This document shows positions 1 to 12,306 of a stretch of 64,000 nt of DNA, in pieces. The notes beneath the pieces were generated by a model that made no database searches, was not told the DNA's origin, and was given only the letters and a program-made list of their open reading frames with translations. Numbering within the stretch: the first letter of the stretch is position 1; each line of letters starts with the position of its first letter. The stretch lies in the NCBI GenBank assembly GCA_904066235.2, contig CAJFCV020000001.1, forward strand, positions 13,201,291-13,265,290, read 5' to 3'. This stretch comes from Bursaphelenchus xylophilus. Lineage: Eukaryota; Nematoda; Chromadorea; Rhabditida; Aphelenchoididae. The translations under genes were made by a program, and so were the position numbers.

Positions 1-1289
1 ATCTTAACCTTGTTCTAGTCAAGATATAGTCAAGATAGCCCCAAAAACCCCATGTTTCTGGGCTGAAATCGCAGAGTATTAGACTTTTAATTAAACGAAA
101 ATGCAGTAAACGTGATTTACAAGCGATTTGCTGTATCAGACACTTGTGGCCACATCGCCAAAGACGATTACAATGTATTTTGGCGGTTCGCCGACCAAAA
201 TCGCCTTAATTTTTGGTTGTATACCCCGTTTCTTGAGGGAATACTGTATAATCCTCTTCTTTCGACACAACAGACGTACTTCGTTTTTATCGACGTACCT
301 CGGCGTTTACATCAAGTTTTTTCGAGATTTTTTGATTTTACCTCGATTTTTCTCCAAAATTATTCATTTTTCGAGTTTTCACAATTTTTTCTCCAATTTT
401 CCCGTGAAAACGGATGCTATAGAGGAGTACAGGGTTCATTGTAGCGAGGTCAGGTGTTTTCGAGCAGAGAATGGCAACAGCCGTCGGGTTGTCGGTCGAA
501 TTTCGGCCGTAAACAAGTTTTTTCTCCCCATTTTTGATTGATCTCCCTCCCCGGTTCACGTCATATTTTTGATATAAAAATAGGTTCAGCTTGAACTCTT
601 TTATGTCACATTTATATCACATATGACACTTACGCCATACGAGGAGGATAAAATGGTTTTAGAGAGGTCCGAAAATTCAGTAGTATGATTACAAAAATTT
701 TAAAAAAAGTCATTTTTATAAAAGAAATTTGTTGCGTAAAGGCTTACTATGGTATCCCAATTAAAGCTACTGCTACATACGTTCGTAATAGAGAGGTTTT
801 GCTAAGTAACAAGCCACTTATTTGTTGATTTTCACTAATTTTTTGCGAGATATCCGATTTTTTCCATGTTTCTTCAATTTTTTTGCTGTTTTAGCTCAAT
901 ATTTGGACAAAACTTACTATAAAACATCTTTCTACAGCGACATCTCTCTGTAACGAACAAAATAAGACACTCCAATCGAGATTTTTAGCCTGAAATTTCT
1001 ATTTAAAAACCGAATTTTATATCAAAAAGCCCGGAAATTGGTTATAAAAATCCTTTCTTCACTTCATAATCAAATAAATTCCAAATTTGGTCTTTTAAAT
1101 TTAACTTTTCCCATGATTCAGCGGGCTGACTCACTTCCTCTGAGGAAAGTGGCTAGCCAAAGAATGGGGGACTTGAACTGTAAACAAACCTCTTGTCCAC
1201 AAGGTCCCAAAGGCCGTTTCCATTGTTTGCCCGCTCCTTGAGGGGGTTGTATTTACACTTGAAATTATTAAACTGTAATTTTAGAGACA
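1..1289. other. Intergenic AT-rich DNA, no gene seen
   Basis: AT-rich sequence with short open frames only. The frames around 112-541 have no recognisable domain and are not joined by convincing splice sites. I see no RNA gene or clear mobile-element end here. Confidence 0.4.
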
Positions 1290-2610
1290 CTTTGTTACTG
1301 TATTTTTAGTTAAAATTTAAAAATTTGAAGGTTTCAGCGGATTTTTGGAGGATTACTGTAGTTTTTGGAAAATTTAGGATACTGCAGGTGCAGTAATTGG
1401 TGTAAAATTTAACAGTGGGGTCTTGCGGTCATTTACTTTCTTTTCTACGCTCCTTGGGTTACTGTATTTGCAATGGAAATCGTTTTTATTGAAACTTTGA
1501 CAAATTTTTTTGAGGATTACTGTAATTTTAGATAGTTTATGGCAGCTGTGAGTGCTCTAATGGTTACATAATTTACTAATAAGCTGTTCGCCTTCTGTTA
1601 TTTCTTTTCTACAATCTTTAGGTTACTGAATTTTCATAAATATCATTTTTTACGGGATTTTCTCACATTTTCTACGTATTACTGTATTTTTGCTTAAATT
1701 GAAGCCGCTTTTCACGCTTTAGTGGCTACACAATCCAAAAACAAGGTGTTGTCATCCTGTGGTTTTGTTTTTGGCTCCTTTTGACTACTGTATTTTTATT
1801 GAAAACCCACTTCTCCATTTTGTCAACTGCTTTGTGAATTACTGTAATTTTTGGAAATTTGAAGTTACTTTACTAGTTTTAATGACTAGAAAATTTGACA
1901 ATGAGATCCTGGAGTCTTATATTTTCCATTTTATACAATTTGGGCTACTGTAGCTTTCAAATCTTTACGTTTTTGTCTAACGTCACAGTAAAGTTAACTA
2001 GTATTTGAGTCATTAAACGCTCGTGTTAAAAAATTTTATTTTTGGAAGTGACTTTGACAATGAATCAGGGCAGAAACTACAATCATATGATTCAGCTGGT
2101 CACGTCTTGCTCATGAGTTCCGGGAGGGAAATAACAATGCTGTTTCCAGTTGTTTTCGTCAACAGAATGTCTCAGAAGAAAAAGTTTGACCTTTTAAGGC
2201 CTTTTTTACTTTTTTTATTGTGGTTTTTTATTGTTCTTACTGTAATTTTTTTTTATTTTTTTGTATTTTTAAGTGACAATTACAGCTACTGCGTAATTAG
2301 AGGACTCGATAATTTATTTTTAATTTACTTTTTTTTTATTTTTTTTTTGAATTGCACTGTGCAAATTATTATACTTCTGACTATACTGTGCAAATTATTA
2401 TTTTCGATTTTTTGAATTTTTTAATTTAATTTTTTTATGTAATTCCCTCCAAATCTTACTGTCTCCGACCTACAAATTCGCTGCAAATGACATGGCTCGA
2501 TAATAAGTCGGGCGCTCTCGTATCTTGTTAATATCGTGTCGTGTCCTAATTGGAGTTACTGTAGCCCAAAGGAAGACGGAAATTTTCGACTGCGGGCTAC
2601 TGTAGGAAAT
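1290..2610. repeat. Dispersed TACTGTA-motif region
   Basis: The short palindrome-like motif TACTGTA, usually written TTACTGTAATTTT or CTACTGTAG, recurs about a dozen times at irregular spacing (for example near 1293, 1354, 1459, 1516, 1679, 1784, 1837, 1947, 2239, 2556, 2598), separated by T-rich DNA. No open frame of note runs through it. It looks like a degenerate low-complexity repeat field. Confidence 0.5.
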
Positions 2611-2924
2611 TGTGGGGATGTAATTTTGAAAGTTGTTGAGTCTGGGTGTAGTATTTCGGGGAAAAACAAATATTTTGAAAAAAAATTTTTTTGAAAAAAA
2701 AACATTTTTTTTTAATTTCGAAAATTATTTCAGAATATCGCTAATATACTCTTTGTTAATCCCTGAAAATTTTAACTCACACTTTGCATCCGCAGCGCGG
2801 ATATGAAGCGATCCTTTTTTCGAGAGAGCACGGGAATTGAGGAGAGTGGCCAGACAAAAATTGCTTTTAGGACTTTATCCTCACGGATTTTGGTCATAAA
2901 AAATTCCTTTTTTTTAAACAATTT

Positions 2925-3260
2925 TTTATGATATATGCGAAACCTTCAGCTTCCGGTTTGCAGAAAAAACCAAGATTTTTAGATCAAAAGTTGTTAAAAA
3001 TGAGAAAATTTTTTTGCGAATTTCGGCATAAAAAGTTTCATGCTTATTTCTACTGTAGAGAGTAATATTTCCACAAAAAATTAATTTTTTCCCCGCCAGA
3101 CTGACAAAGATATGGCCAAAAAATGAGGGTTTTTCTCTGACCGCTCTCCACATTTCGTGTGCTCTCTCGGCAGTTGAATATCTCGGCTGCTGCTGCAAAG
3201 AGCGGGCTAGGACTTTCAGGAATTGATATTTGGGCTGTGTAAATTTTAAAAAATAAAATT
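2925..3260 (-). repeat. Copy of dispersed repeat family A
   Basis: This copy carries the landmarks of a family repeated throughout the window. They are a pyrimidine-rich GACCGCTCTCC block, CTCTCTCGGC, a block reading as ATATCTCGGCTG, a TTTCTACYGTAGA palindrome and GATATGGCCAAAAA. It matches the complete element at 43875-44330 in opposite orientation, but its ends are eroded. A further fragment lies at about 2760-2800. Confidence 0.6.
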
Positions 3261-3896
3261 TTTTTTAATTTTTCCAATATTTATGGAGCGTATTCTCCGG
3301 CTGAAATTTGATTATTTTCCCGCAAAAACTCTCTCTCTCTCGCTCCGCGAGACGAAGAGATCCTCTCCAGCGAAATCCGCTGACCTATTTCGCATTCTGC
3401 GAATGGGATCCGGGCGTGCGTTCGTTCGACAATTATGTGTGGTGGGGGGAAAACAAGAGAGAGAGAATTTAGCCATTTCCCTCCTCGCACAAAAGCCCGC
3501 TGGCAATTACGTCGATTAGCCGCGATTGTGGGCGGCTAATTCTGTGATGACCTGCGTTTTTGAAAAACAAATTTTTTTTTTTATTTTTTTTAAACAGATG
3601 TTTTTTTTTGTTTTTCCAGACCTTGACGAATAATATAGTGAAACAGTGGGGAGTCTTATGATATCAAGAGAGTTGTTTTTCAAAGTCTCGGTCGCTAGGC
3701 AACCGATTAAAAATAAATTCTCGTCTGCTGTCGCATTAATTTTTGTTTTTTTTTTTTGAGATGTCGCGGTGTAATTTTTCGAATTGCACGGTGCAATCGG
3801 ATTTTTCGAAAATAAAAAACGGATAAATAGAAATTTTAGAATTTTTTTCAAAAAAAAAAATTTTTTTTTCATTTTTTTTTTATTCTAATTTTTTGG
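3261..3896. other. Intergenic, nothing recognised
   Basis: AT-rich sequence with one GC-richer patch (about 3290-3520) that is open on both strands. The mirrored frames are typical of an old repeat rather than a gene. No motif was recognised. Confidence 0.3.
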
Positions 3897-4680
3897 CTGA
3901 AAAATAAGGAAAATGAGGGGAAAATTGGGAAAAAATAAGATTTGGAGGATAAATGGAATTTTTTTCAAAAAAAAAAAAAAATTTTTTTTGATTTTTGCAA
4001 AAAAAAATTTTTTTATTTTGTTCTAAATTCACACAAGTTTCACAAAAAAAATCTCTTTAAATTTTTCCCCCCAAACCTCAAATACCCCGCGGCAAAAAGT
4101 CCTTGGAATTTTTCGCGACTCCGCACTGTGCATGAACCCCGGAAAAACATTTTGCACCGTGCATCCGGCCAAAAAATTCTTTTGCACCGTGCAATTTTGT
4201 TTTCTTTTGCTTTTTGTCGCGCGCGACTCCCGTTTTTCGGAGCGACAAATCAAATTTTTCGGAGCGCGACGGAATTTGGGGGAAATTCGAGGGACCTTTT
4301 CGCGGCCCTCAAATTCCGAAAAATTGATTTGTCGCTGCGAAAATGGGGGATCGCGCGCGACAAAAGGCAAAAAAAAACTGCACTGTGCAAATGCAGTTTT
4401 TGGGCCCGATGCACGGTGCAAAATGTTTTTTCGAGTTCATGCACAGTGCGGAGTCGCAGAAAATTTATTTCAAGGACGCTTTGCCGCGGGGTATTTGAGA
4501 TTTTGGGGGAAAAATTGAAAGTGATTTTTTTTTGTGAAATTTGTGTGAAATTTGGAACAAAATAAAAAAAAATTTGGCAAAGATCAAAAAAAAATTTTTT
4601 TTATTTTGAAAAAAATTTCTGGTTATCCTCCAAATCTTATTTTTTCCCAATTTCCCCCTCATTTTCCTTATTTTTCAGCC
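3897..4680. repeat. Foldback palindrome, about 780 bp
   Basis: The left end (about 3897-3955) returns as its reverse complement at about 4622-4678, and the blocks next inside (about 4055-4140 and 4435-4520) also pair. The centre is near 4290. Several GCAC-N-GTGC motifs (about 4125, 4155, 4185, 4378, 4410, 4440) sit symmetrically in the arms. The open frames here are products of the symmetry. A related half-size copy is at 17941-18161. Confidence 0.75.
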
Positions 4681-5347
4681 AAAAAAATAAGAAATAAAAA
4701 AAAATTTTTGGCAAAAATCATTTTTTTTTTGTTTTTTTTTTTTGAAACTTCCTATTTATCCTCCAATTCTTATTTTTTCCCAATTTCCATCTCTTTTCCC
4801 TCATTTCCCCACAAAAAATCGAAAAATCTCAAAAATCCCACCTTATTTTATCCAAATTCCCATTTTCCCCCGCCTCAGCTCCAACTTCCCCCTCTACTCA
4901 CACGCATTTCATATTAATCATGTGAATCTTTACTTCTCATCATGTTTATCTCCCTCCCCCCTCCCATATCAGCGATGGCGCGGAGTTTTCGCGAATTCGC
5001 CCGTAGATAGCGGGGTTGATGTTCTATTTAAGGCGATTTGGCGTTTTGATAGGATTACCGCGTGGATTCGGGCGATGTAAATCGCTCGGCAGTGGAGAAT
5101 AGGTGGCGGGGCGGGCAGGGGAGATCATGTGGAAATGGGATTTTGAATAAATTTCGCGGGGACGTGAAAATTGGGAGATTTTAGGTAGTAAATGCGAAAA
5201 AGGGCTCAACTAATGTCAAGAGAGGAATTGTAAATGGGGAATTTTAATTTAAAATTGTAGAATGGCACGTATGACGAGTAAATAAATTAGAATTTAGCAT
5301 TTCAAAGCGTTAAAACATCGGTTTTGGCGCAAAATTGACCTGAATGT
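4681..5347. other. Intergenic, nothing recognised
   Basis: Pyrimidine-rich DNA followed by a mixed-composition stretch (about 4970-5200). No coding exon, RNA gene or element end could be supported. Confidence 0.3.
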
Positions 5348-5860
5348 CTAGTATAATGTAAAAATGGTGGTTTCAAAATTTACTAGCCGCGGGTCTGAAA
5401 TTTGATCTATATTGTGTGACAGGGCCTATAATAACTATATCTATCACAATTTTCCCTTTTGAGACATCAAAATATTGTTTTAGACATAAAAATTCCCGTT
5501 TGTACCTAGTACAATGTAAAAATGGTCGTTTCAAGGCAATTTTTTCTAGCCGCGGGTCTGAAATCTGTCCTAGACTGTTACATAGGGCCTATACAGCCTA
5601 TATCTATCATAATTTTTCTTTTTGAAACATCAAAATATTATTTTAGATATAAAAATTTCTTTGGAACCTAGTACAATGTAAATGGGTGTTTCAAGGCAAA
5701 TTTTATTAGCCACGGGTCTGAAATTTGTCCTAGATTATTAGATAGGCCTATAGAGCATATATCTATCATAATTTTCCCTTTGGAAACATCAAAATATTGT
5801 TTTAGATATCAAAATTCCCTTTTGTACCTAGTACAATATAAAAATCTGTTTTTAACCCCA
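5348..5860 (+). repeat. Tandem repeat, unit about 160 bp, a little over three copies
   Basis: Unit starts are marked by CTAGTAYAATG near 5348, 5516, 5668 and 5828. Each is followed by AGCC(G/A)CGGGTCTGAAAT and then ACATCAAAATATT. Copies differ by substitutions and small indels, so the array is not recent. The start motif also occurs alone in introns elsewhere in the window (for example 54492 and 59757). Confidence 0.75.
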
Positions 5861-6446
5861 AAAATTTCACCGACTACAAAACTCTCGTAATGTATTACGT
5901 TTGTCAGAGAACAGCATCCATTTTGAAGTCAATTTTCGCTCTTCCAGACATCAAAATATTGATCAAATTTCGATATTTTTTCCAAGTTTCCCAACTCAAT
6001 TTCCAAACAAAATTTCGAGCCTATTATGAACACCTGAATGTGTATGTCTCGGCCAGCACTCAACATTCTTATTTTACGAGCCTTTATTACTAATACTGCG
6101 CGATTCTCATAGCCATAACAAAAACAAGAAAAGGTGGGGAGCGAGGGGGGAAAAAACAGGTTCCATTTATTTTTCGCGACGTTTCGCCATGACGAAATTT
6201 TCCATCATTGATGGAAACTCGTTGGCGAATCATATCGTTAACATTGTCACAAAAAAAATTATTTTATTTTTTTTTTTTTATTTTTTCCCCGGGAAAATTC
6301 GAAAATTCGGGAAAACCCCTGAGGGGAAGAGAGCCGAATACGGATTAGCGGGGGCATTAGGAAATTTATAGAGTATTTATGAAGAAGGAGGGCTCTTATC
6401 GGCATGTTTTTCCGGGTTTTTTATTAAATCTCGGCAATATTTGGGC
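5861..6446. other. Intergenic, nothing recognised
   Basis: Unique-looking AT-rich DNA with only short frames (longest about 67 codons) and no recognisable domain. It may hold an untranslated first exon or promoter of the gene at 7038, but no TATA-like or initiator element stands out. Confidence 0.25.
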
Positions 6447-6830
6447 TAAAATAATATTTTTAGGTAACAAATTTTTTTAAAGTGAGATTTTTGGTTTAAA
6501 AAGGTTATTATTGGAAAATAATGGCATTACGGATAATTCTATCAATCTGAAATTTTATTTTTCACTGATTTTTTAAAATAATATTTTTAGGTAACAAATT
6601 TTTTTAAAGTGAGATTTTTGGTTTAAAAAGGTTATTATTGGAAAATAATGGCATTACGGATAATTCTATCAATCTGAAATTTTATTTTTCACTGATTTTT
6701 TAAAATAATATTTTTAGGTAACAAATTTTTTTTAAAGTGAGATTTTTGGTTTAAAAAAATTATTCTGGGAAAATAAGGCTATTACGGATAATTCTACCAA
6801 TCTGAAATTTGATTTTTCACTGATTTTTTT
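6447..6830 (+). repeat. Tandem repeat, unit about 127 bp, three copies
   Basis: ATAATATTTTTAGGTAACAA recurs at about 6451, 6579 and 6705. The first two copies are almost identical and the third has drifted. The array lies just upstream of the acceptor at 6941 that precedes the first coding exon of the next gene. Confidence 0.85.
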
Positions 6831-7037
6831 TGGAAAAAAAATTTTTATTTTTTTTTATTTTCGCGGATTTTTCGAGATTTTTCACTGATAAAAACATTCT
6901 AAAAGAACCTCTAATTTACTGATTAATCTCTCCCATTGCAGGTAGAGTCGACTCAGCCACGGTCGTCTCGGTTCCCGGCCTCAACACAACCCGCCGCCCA
7001 ACTCCGTCGTTTTCCCGTCGCCCGCTTCCTTAAATTC

Positions 7038-10000
7038 ATGTCCATTATACAAGATGACGTTCAACCACAAGTCGACGACATCTTCTCCTACATGTGCTCT
7101 TTGGCGGTGGCAAAATGCGCCAAGAAATCGGAGAAAAAGAAGGCCTCGTGCGGCGGTGCGGCAATGCGCAAAAGGTCCGTGTTTTGGGCTGGGGAAACTG
7201 TCGTATTTTAGGCTGGGTCTAGGTTAAAAAATATTTTAAGGAAATCAGAATAGGTCTAAAAAGCTTTTGTGGCAATTTTTTTGAAGAATTTTTTTGATTT
7301 TTGGATACTTTTTGATACTTTTCGATGACCGCCAAAAGTCCATGTGGCTTGGGAAATAGTCGTATTTTAGGCGGGGAAATGGGTGAAAAATATTTTAGAG
7401 TGGTTAGAATGGGTCTAGAAAGCTTGTATGACGATTTTTTCGAAGAATTTTTTTGGATACTTTTTGATACTTTTTGAAATTTTTTCAAAATTTTCGAAAA
7501 AAAAGTTTTGGCATTCTGTTTCAGCTGCTGTAAACATAATTTCTACAAAAAATCGTATCTTTTGACCGCTAATTCGCCGAGATATGGACAAAAAAAATCT
7601 TTTTGACCGTCTCTAACGATTTTCTGGAAAAATCGTTGAATATCTCGGCTGAAATTGTAAATTTTGGGCTGAAATTTTCACAGATTAATTTAAGAAGCAT
7701 ATATATCATATGGGGGAAATTTGAAAAGAATCTGAAAACTGGTACTTGAAAAATTTTAGTTTTAAAATTTTGGGTAGCACTGGGATTTTTCCGAAATTTT
7801 ATGTCCAAGTTCTCACCCGAAACGCATCAGACCGGCCTCCGTTTTCAGACTGCTGATCAAAAATTTCGTCGCGTTCATGCTGGAGCAGGAGAAGAACATG
7901 TCCGAGAAGTACGACGACGAAGTGACCCGAGAGCTCCGCAAACAGCTCAAAGGCAAGATCCCCTCCACGTCGGCGGAGAAGAAAGCCCTCGTCGAAGACG
8001 TCCAGGACGACGATGAAGAGGAGACGGAAGAAGTTGAAGACGAAACTTATGAAGAGGAGGAAATGAGAGAGGAAAACGAAGAAGAGACAGAAGAAGAGGA
8101 AGAGAGTGAGGAAGAAGAGGAGGAGGAAGAGGAGTACGAAGAAGTTGAGGATCCATTGGTACAAGATTTGAAGTGAGTTTAGAGAAAAAATGACTTTTTG
8201 AGGGGAAAAAATTAAAATTTTTTTTTAAAATTTTTTGGAAATTCCGTGAAAAAATTGGTTAAAAATAAATAAAAAATTGCTTTGTGGTGATTTTAAAAGC
8301 TGAAAAAATGATTTTTTGAAAGAAAAAATGGAAAAAATTAAAAAATTTTTTTGAAATTGAAGAAAAAATGTAAAAAAATTGCTTTTATATAGATATTATA
8401 CAGTCTTCCTTAATTTTTCTTAATTTTTTGGACTAAAAATAGACTTTTTCCAAATTTGGATACTTTTTGATACTTTTCAAAATTTTTTTGGAATTTCGAA
8501 ATAAAATTTTGGCATTATGTTTCAACTACTGCAGGCGTATTCTCTTCAAAAAATTTAGCTTTTTTCTCATCAATTCGCTGAGAAATTGCAAAAAAATAAA
8601 AAAAAAAAACCGTAATTTTTTTACCAAAACTCAAAATCAACGTTTCCAGTGTCCAATCGTTTGATGATTCCCTCCCGTCTGACCTGAACGACTCGCTGGA
8701 CTCCTCCTTCCTTGCCCCCACCAACCCCATGTTCATGTACAGCGAGTGCGAGGACCTGGCGCCGATGCCGCCGTCCGCCGAGCTGGACGACTGCCTGAGC
8801 GACTGCAGCTACGACCCGCTCTTCAACAAGCCCATGCCGCCCACCTTCACCTCCAACACGCCCAGCAGCGCGGACATGGTGTCGTCGCCGACGTCCGCGC
8901 CTTCCTGGCGCGAGTCCGAACCCGACCTGTACATGTTGGAGGGGTCGCGCCGCTACTACGACGACTACCACACCGTCCCAGCTCGGGATTACTCATTGTA
9001 AGCGGATTTAGAGCTTGTTAGGGCGGGAATTTTGGGTTCCCAGTTAAAAAAAATTTTTTTTTTGTTTTGCACTGTGCAAATTTTTGGGAGTTTTTGAAAT
9101 GCACTGTGCGATTTTCGAGTAAAAAAAACTTGCACTGTGCGATTTTTAGAGTCAAAATTTTTCGCACTATGCAATTTTTAGTTCCTTAAATTTTTGCACT
9201 GTGCAGTTTTTTGATCTAGAATTTTTGCACTGTGCAATTTTTTTGATCAAAAATTTTAGCAATATGCTATTTTCAGATCTTGAAAATTTTGCACTGTGCG
9301 ATTTTTACAGTCAAAAGTTTTTGCACTGTGCGATTTTTAGAGCCCAAAATTTCTGCACTGTGCGATTTTTAGAGTCAAGAAATTTTGCACAGTGCGATTT
9401 TTGGAGCCAAAAATTTTTGCACTGTGCGGTTTTTAGAACCTAAAACTTTTACACTGTGCGTTTTCTAGAACCTGAAATTTTTGCACAGTTCGATTTTTGG
9501 AGCCAAAAATTTCTGCACTGTGCAGTTTTGAGCTATTTTTCAAACCTCAAATTCCCAATTTCTAATCCATTTTTTCTTGCAGACTGGGCAGCGACGAGAT
9601 GCCGTCGACGCACGAGAACCTGTTATATCCGGTGTACGAACAATTCATGATCTCGGCCTCGTGCCCGGCCGCCTCGGACTACAGCGTGCCGCAGCCGCTG
9701 CCCGAGAACTTCATGGAGGAGGGGAATGGCGCGTCGCTGGCCGACACCACTCCCCCCTCCGCGCTGCCCTCCAACCTGAACACCTACTCGGAGCTGCTGA
9801 ACGTCAGCTCGTGCCCGATGATCGGGCAGTTCGAGAAGGAGCCGTGCAAGAAGAGCGAATCCACCACCGCGTTCGTGGACCTGGTCAATGTGGTAAGGAT
9901 TCGATTTTTTTTTTGATTTTTTTTGCACTGTGCGATTTTTAGAACCTAAAACTTTTGCACTGTGCGATTTTTCGAGCCAAAAGTCTATGCACTGTGCGAT

Positions 10001-10993
10001 TTTTTGAGCCCAAAATTTCTGCACTGTGCAATTTTTTCAGCAAAAAATTTTTGCACTGTGCGATTTTTTGAGTTAACAATGTTTGCACTGTGCAATTTTT
10101 AGAGCCAAAAGTCTTTGCACTGTGCGATTTTTTGAACGAAAAATTTTTGCACTGTGCGATTTTTAGAGCCCAAAATTTCTGCACTGTGCGATTTTTAGAG
10201 CCCAAAAATTTTGCACTGCGATTTTTGGAGCCCAAAATTTTTGCACTGTGCGGTTTTAAGAACTTGAAAATTTTGCACTGTGCGATTTTTTGAGCTAAAA
10301 ATTTCTGCACTGTGCGATTTTTAAAACCAAAAATTTCTGCACTGTGCGATTTTTAGAACCTAAAATTTTTGCACTGTGCGATTTTGTGAGCTAAAAATTT
10401 TTGCACTGTGCGATTTTTTGAACCTAAAATTTTTGCACTGTGCGATTTTTAGAACCTAAAATTTTTTTGAAATTTAATGTAAAGTGCAATATTTATGCTA
10501 AAAATAATTTTTTTCAAGGGAAATCCGCTATATTACAAGCAAAAAAGCATCTTTTCTCTGACCGCCCTCCTCATTTTTTGTACTCTCTCGGGAAAAAAGA
10601 AAAGCTTGTAACTTAGCTGGCGGTGCTAGGAAATATCTAAAATTTGGTGTGATTAAAATACACCCTATGTACTGTTACTATACCAAATTTGAAAGAAATC
10701 CAACCATCCTACTTTGAGCACTTCAGCTCTCAAATTTTCATCAAGTATAATATAAGAAACCAAATTTTTCCCTAATTTCCCTCGATTTTCAGCGACCCCC
10801 GGTCTCCAAAGTCGCCAACTGCGGGATGGAGGCCTACCTCAGCGAGTCGGCCTCGGTCTACGGCCACTGCATCACCGACTTGGACACGAACACCACCACA
10901 ATGGTGGACTCGGCCAAGTTCGAGCCCTCGGCCCGCAAACGCTCCGCGATCTACGACTGTTTCGAGGGCGTGGCCAAACGGCTCAAGCTCTAA
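7038..10993 (+). CDS. Acidic protein of unknown family, 439 aa, five exons
   Basis: Exons 7038-7174, 7849-8172, 8650-8997, 9583-9892 and 10793-10993 join in phase through GT-AG introns and end at TAA 10991-10993. An acceptor at 6941 implies an untranslated first exon or trans-splicing upstream. Seen in the protein: residues 1-95 are basic and helical. Residues 96-147 are an almost unbroken Glu/Asp tract. The middle is rich in Ser, Pro and acidic residues. The C terminus is basic and ends KRLKL, like a nuclear localisation signal. There is no signal peptide or membrane segment. This composition suggests a nuclear regulator, but I recognise no domain and assign no function. Introns 3 and 4 are filled by GCAC-N-GTGC arrays. 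The last exon and its 3' flank are duplicated downstream. A poly(A) signal AATAAA is at 11977. Confidence 0.75.
9060..9535 (+). repeat. GCACTGTGC tandem array in intron 3
   Basis: About a dozen units of roughly 30-37 bp, each a TTTGCACTGTGCGATTTTT core followed by a variable AGAGCC/AGAACC linker and AAAATTT. The array occupies nearly the whole intron 8998-9582. Cores are well kept while linkers vary. Confidence 0.9.
9920..10460 (+). repeat. GCACTGTGC tandem array in intron 4
   Basis: About seventeen units of 30-35 bp with the same GCACTGTGCGATTTTT core as the intron 3 array. The core stays the same while the linker between cores varies. The left breakpoint of the downstream duplication falls inside this array, at about 10236. 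Confidence 0.9.
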
Positions 10994-12053
10994 ACTGTTT
11001 GTTATGCCGTCAGCGTCATTGGCTACAACGAATTTTGCCGTTTTTTCCCAATTTTTTCAAATTTCCGACCGATTTTGACGAAAACTTTTGAAAAATCGAA
11101 AAAATCTTAAGTTAATGGACTTCTGAGGGGGTAAAATTTATCCCCATAGTGTTTGAGGTCCTTGGTAAAGAGATTTACTTTGTTTTTTCAAAATTTTTTA
11201 GTCATCATTTTCGGAGGAGATTGGAAATTTCTCCCATTTGCTAACTTATTTCAATTTTGTTGTTGTAAAAACCGTCTATTCGTCTGTCTCTAGGGGCAAT
11301 ATTCGTATCCAATATTGCTCTATGTTTAGTGGAGTACTGCAAAAAAATTTTGGTCGATTTTGAAAAAAAAAATTTTTGGTCGATTTTGAAAAAAAAAATT
11401 TTGGTCGATTTTGAAAAAAAAAATTTTGGTCGATTTTGAAAGAAAATTTTTTGGTCGATTTTGAAAAAAAATTTTGGTCGATTTTGAAAAAAAAAATTTT
11501 TTTTTTCAAAAATCTCAAAATTTTTTTTGAAGAAAAAATTTGCGGTACTTTTTCCAAGAATTTCAAAGAAAAAATCACTCAAAAAATGATCTTCCTTTCT
11601 CTCTTTTTTTTCTCTAATTTCCCGCCAAATATGTAAATTTCCCGTCTTCCGGCTCAATCTATTCATATAATCGTCGTCGCCTCAAAAAAGGAACAAAAAA
11701 TTTGTGTATAAAATACGAAAAAAATTGGTTCAAAAATCTTGAATATTCAAGTTTTCGAATTTTCGTTTTTTTAAATTTGAATATCTATATATCCGATTTA
11801 CAAAACCAACCATTCAAAAATTCAGGGGATTTTCTTTTTTTTTCTAATTTTATTGTAGTCGTCTTATTGTACATGGCTTTCGTAACGGTTTATAACGTCT
11901 GAAAATGGTCTCCCGGACCCGCGTCCGGCTTCGTTTTTCTTTTAAATATTTTTAACAAGGTATTTTGTAAACGCCTAATAAATCAAGCACACTGACAATG
12001 AGTCGGGGTTTGTTGATGGAATGATAAGAAAAGTTGGAAAAAAGTGATAAAAG
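10236..12053 (+). repeat. Tandem duplication, copy 1
   Basis: This segment covers the end of intron 4, the last coding exon and about 1 kb of 3' flank. It recurs at 12307-14102 with an offset of 2071 bp on the left and 2050 bp on the right. Intron end and exon look identical. The 3' flank differs in a patch at about 11060-11150 and in the length of an array of GGTCGATTTTGAAAAAA units (11345-11500). Breakpoints lie in repeats. Confidence 0.95.
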
Positions 12054-12306
12054 ATATCATTTTTTTTGAAGAAGTATGGTCAGTATCAAGCTCTGAAAAT
12101 TTCAACTCACTCTTGGCTGGGGCCGTCGAGAAATTTGCGTCCCAACTTTTGGGGTCGACGGCAGTTCGGATCAACACAAACTCGATCAATACGAGCCGTA
12201 GGGCAAGTGGACACCCGAAAAAAGGTTCTAGGAAGTGGCTATGAGGCCTGGCGAATCCGTTGGGTGGCCGGCGGACACTCGGCGAACGCTCGGCGGAGAC
12301 TTGGGG
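12054..12306. other. Unique spacer between duplicated blocks
   Basis: About 250 bp absent from both copies. It includes a GC-richer patch ending in repeated CTCGGCG-type triplets (12260-12305). A similar CTCGGCGGAG stretch occurs at about 31215-31255 in the thioredoxin intron, so the spacer may be a fragment of another dispersed repeat. Confidence 0.5.

Noticed and set aside
7801..8172. Start of the acidic-protein exon at the ATG in 7801
   Set aside because: The frame that matches the following exons enters through the acceptor at 7848, which fits the phase of exon 1.
9920..10460. CRISPR-like array of short direct repeats with variable linkers
   Set aside because: Eukaryotic intron. Repeats are very short, spacers are A/T-rich variants of one another, and no cas genes are present.
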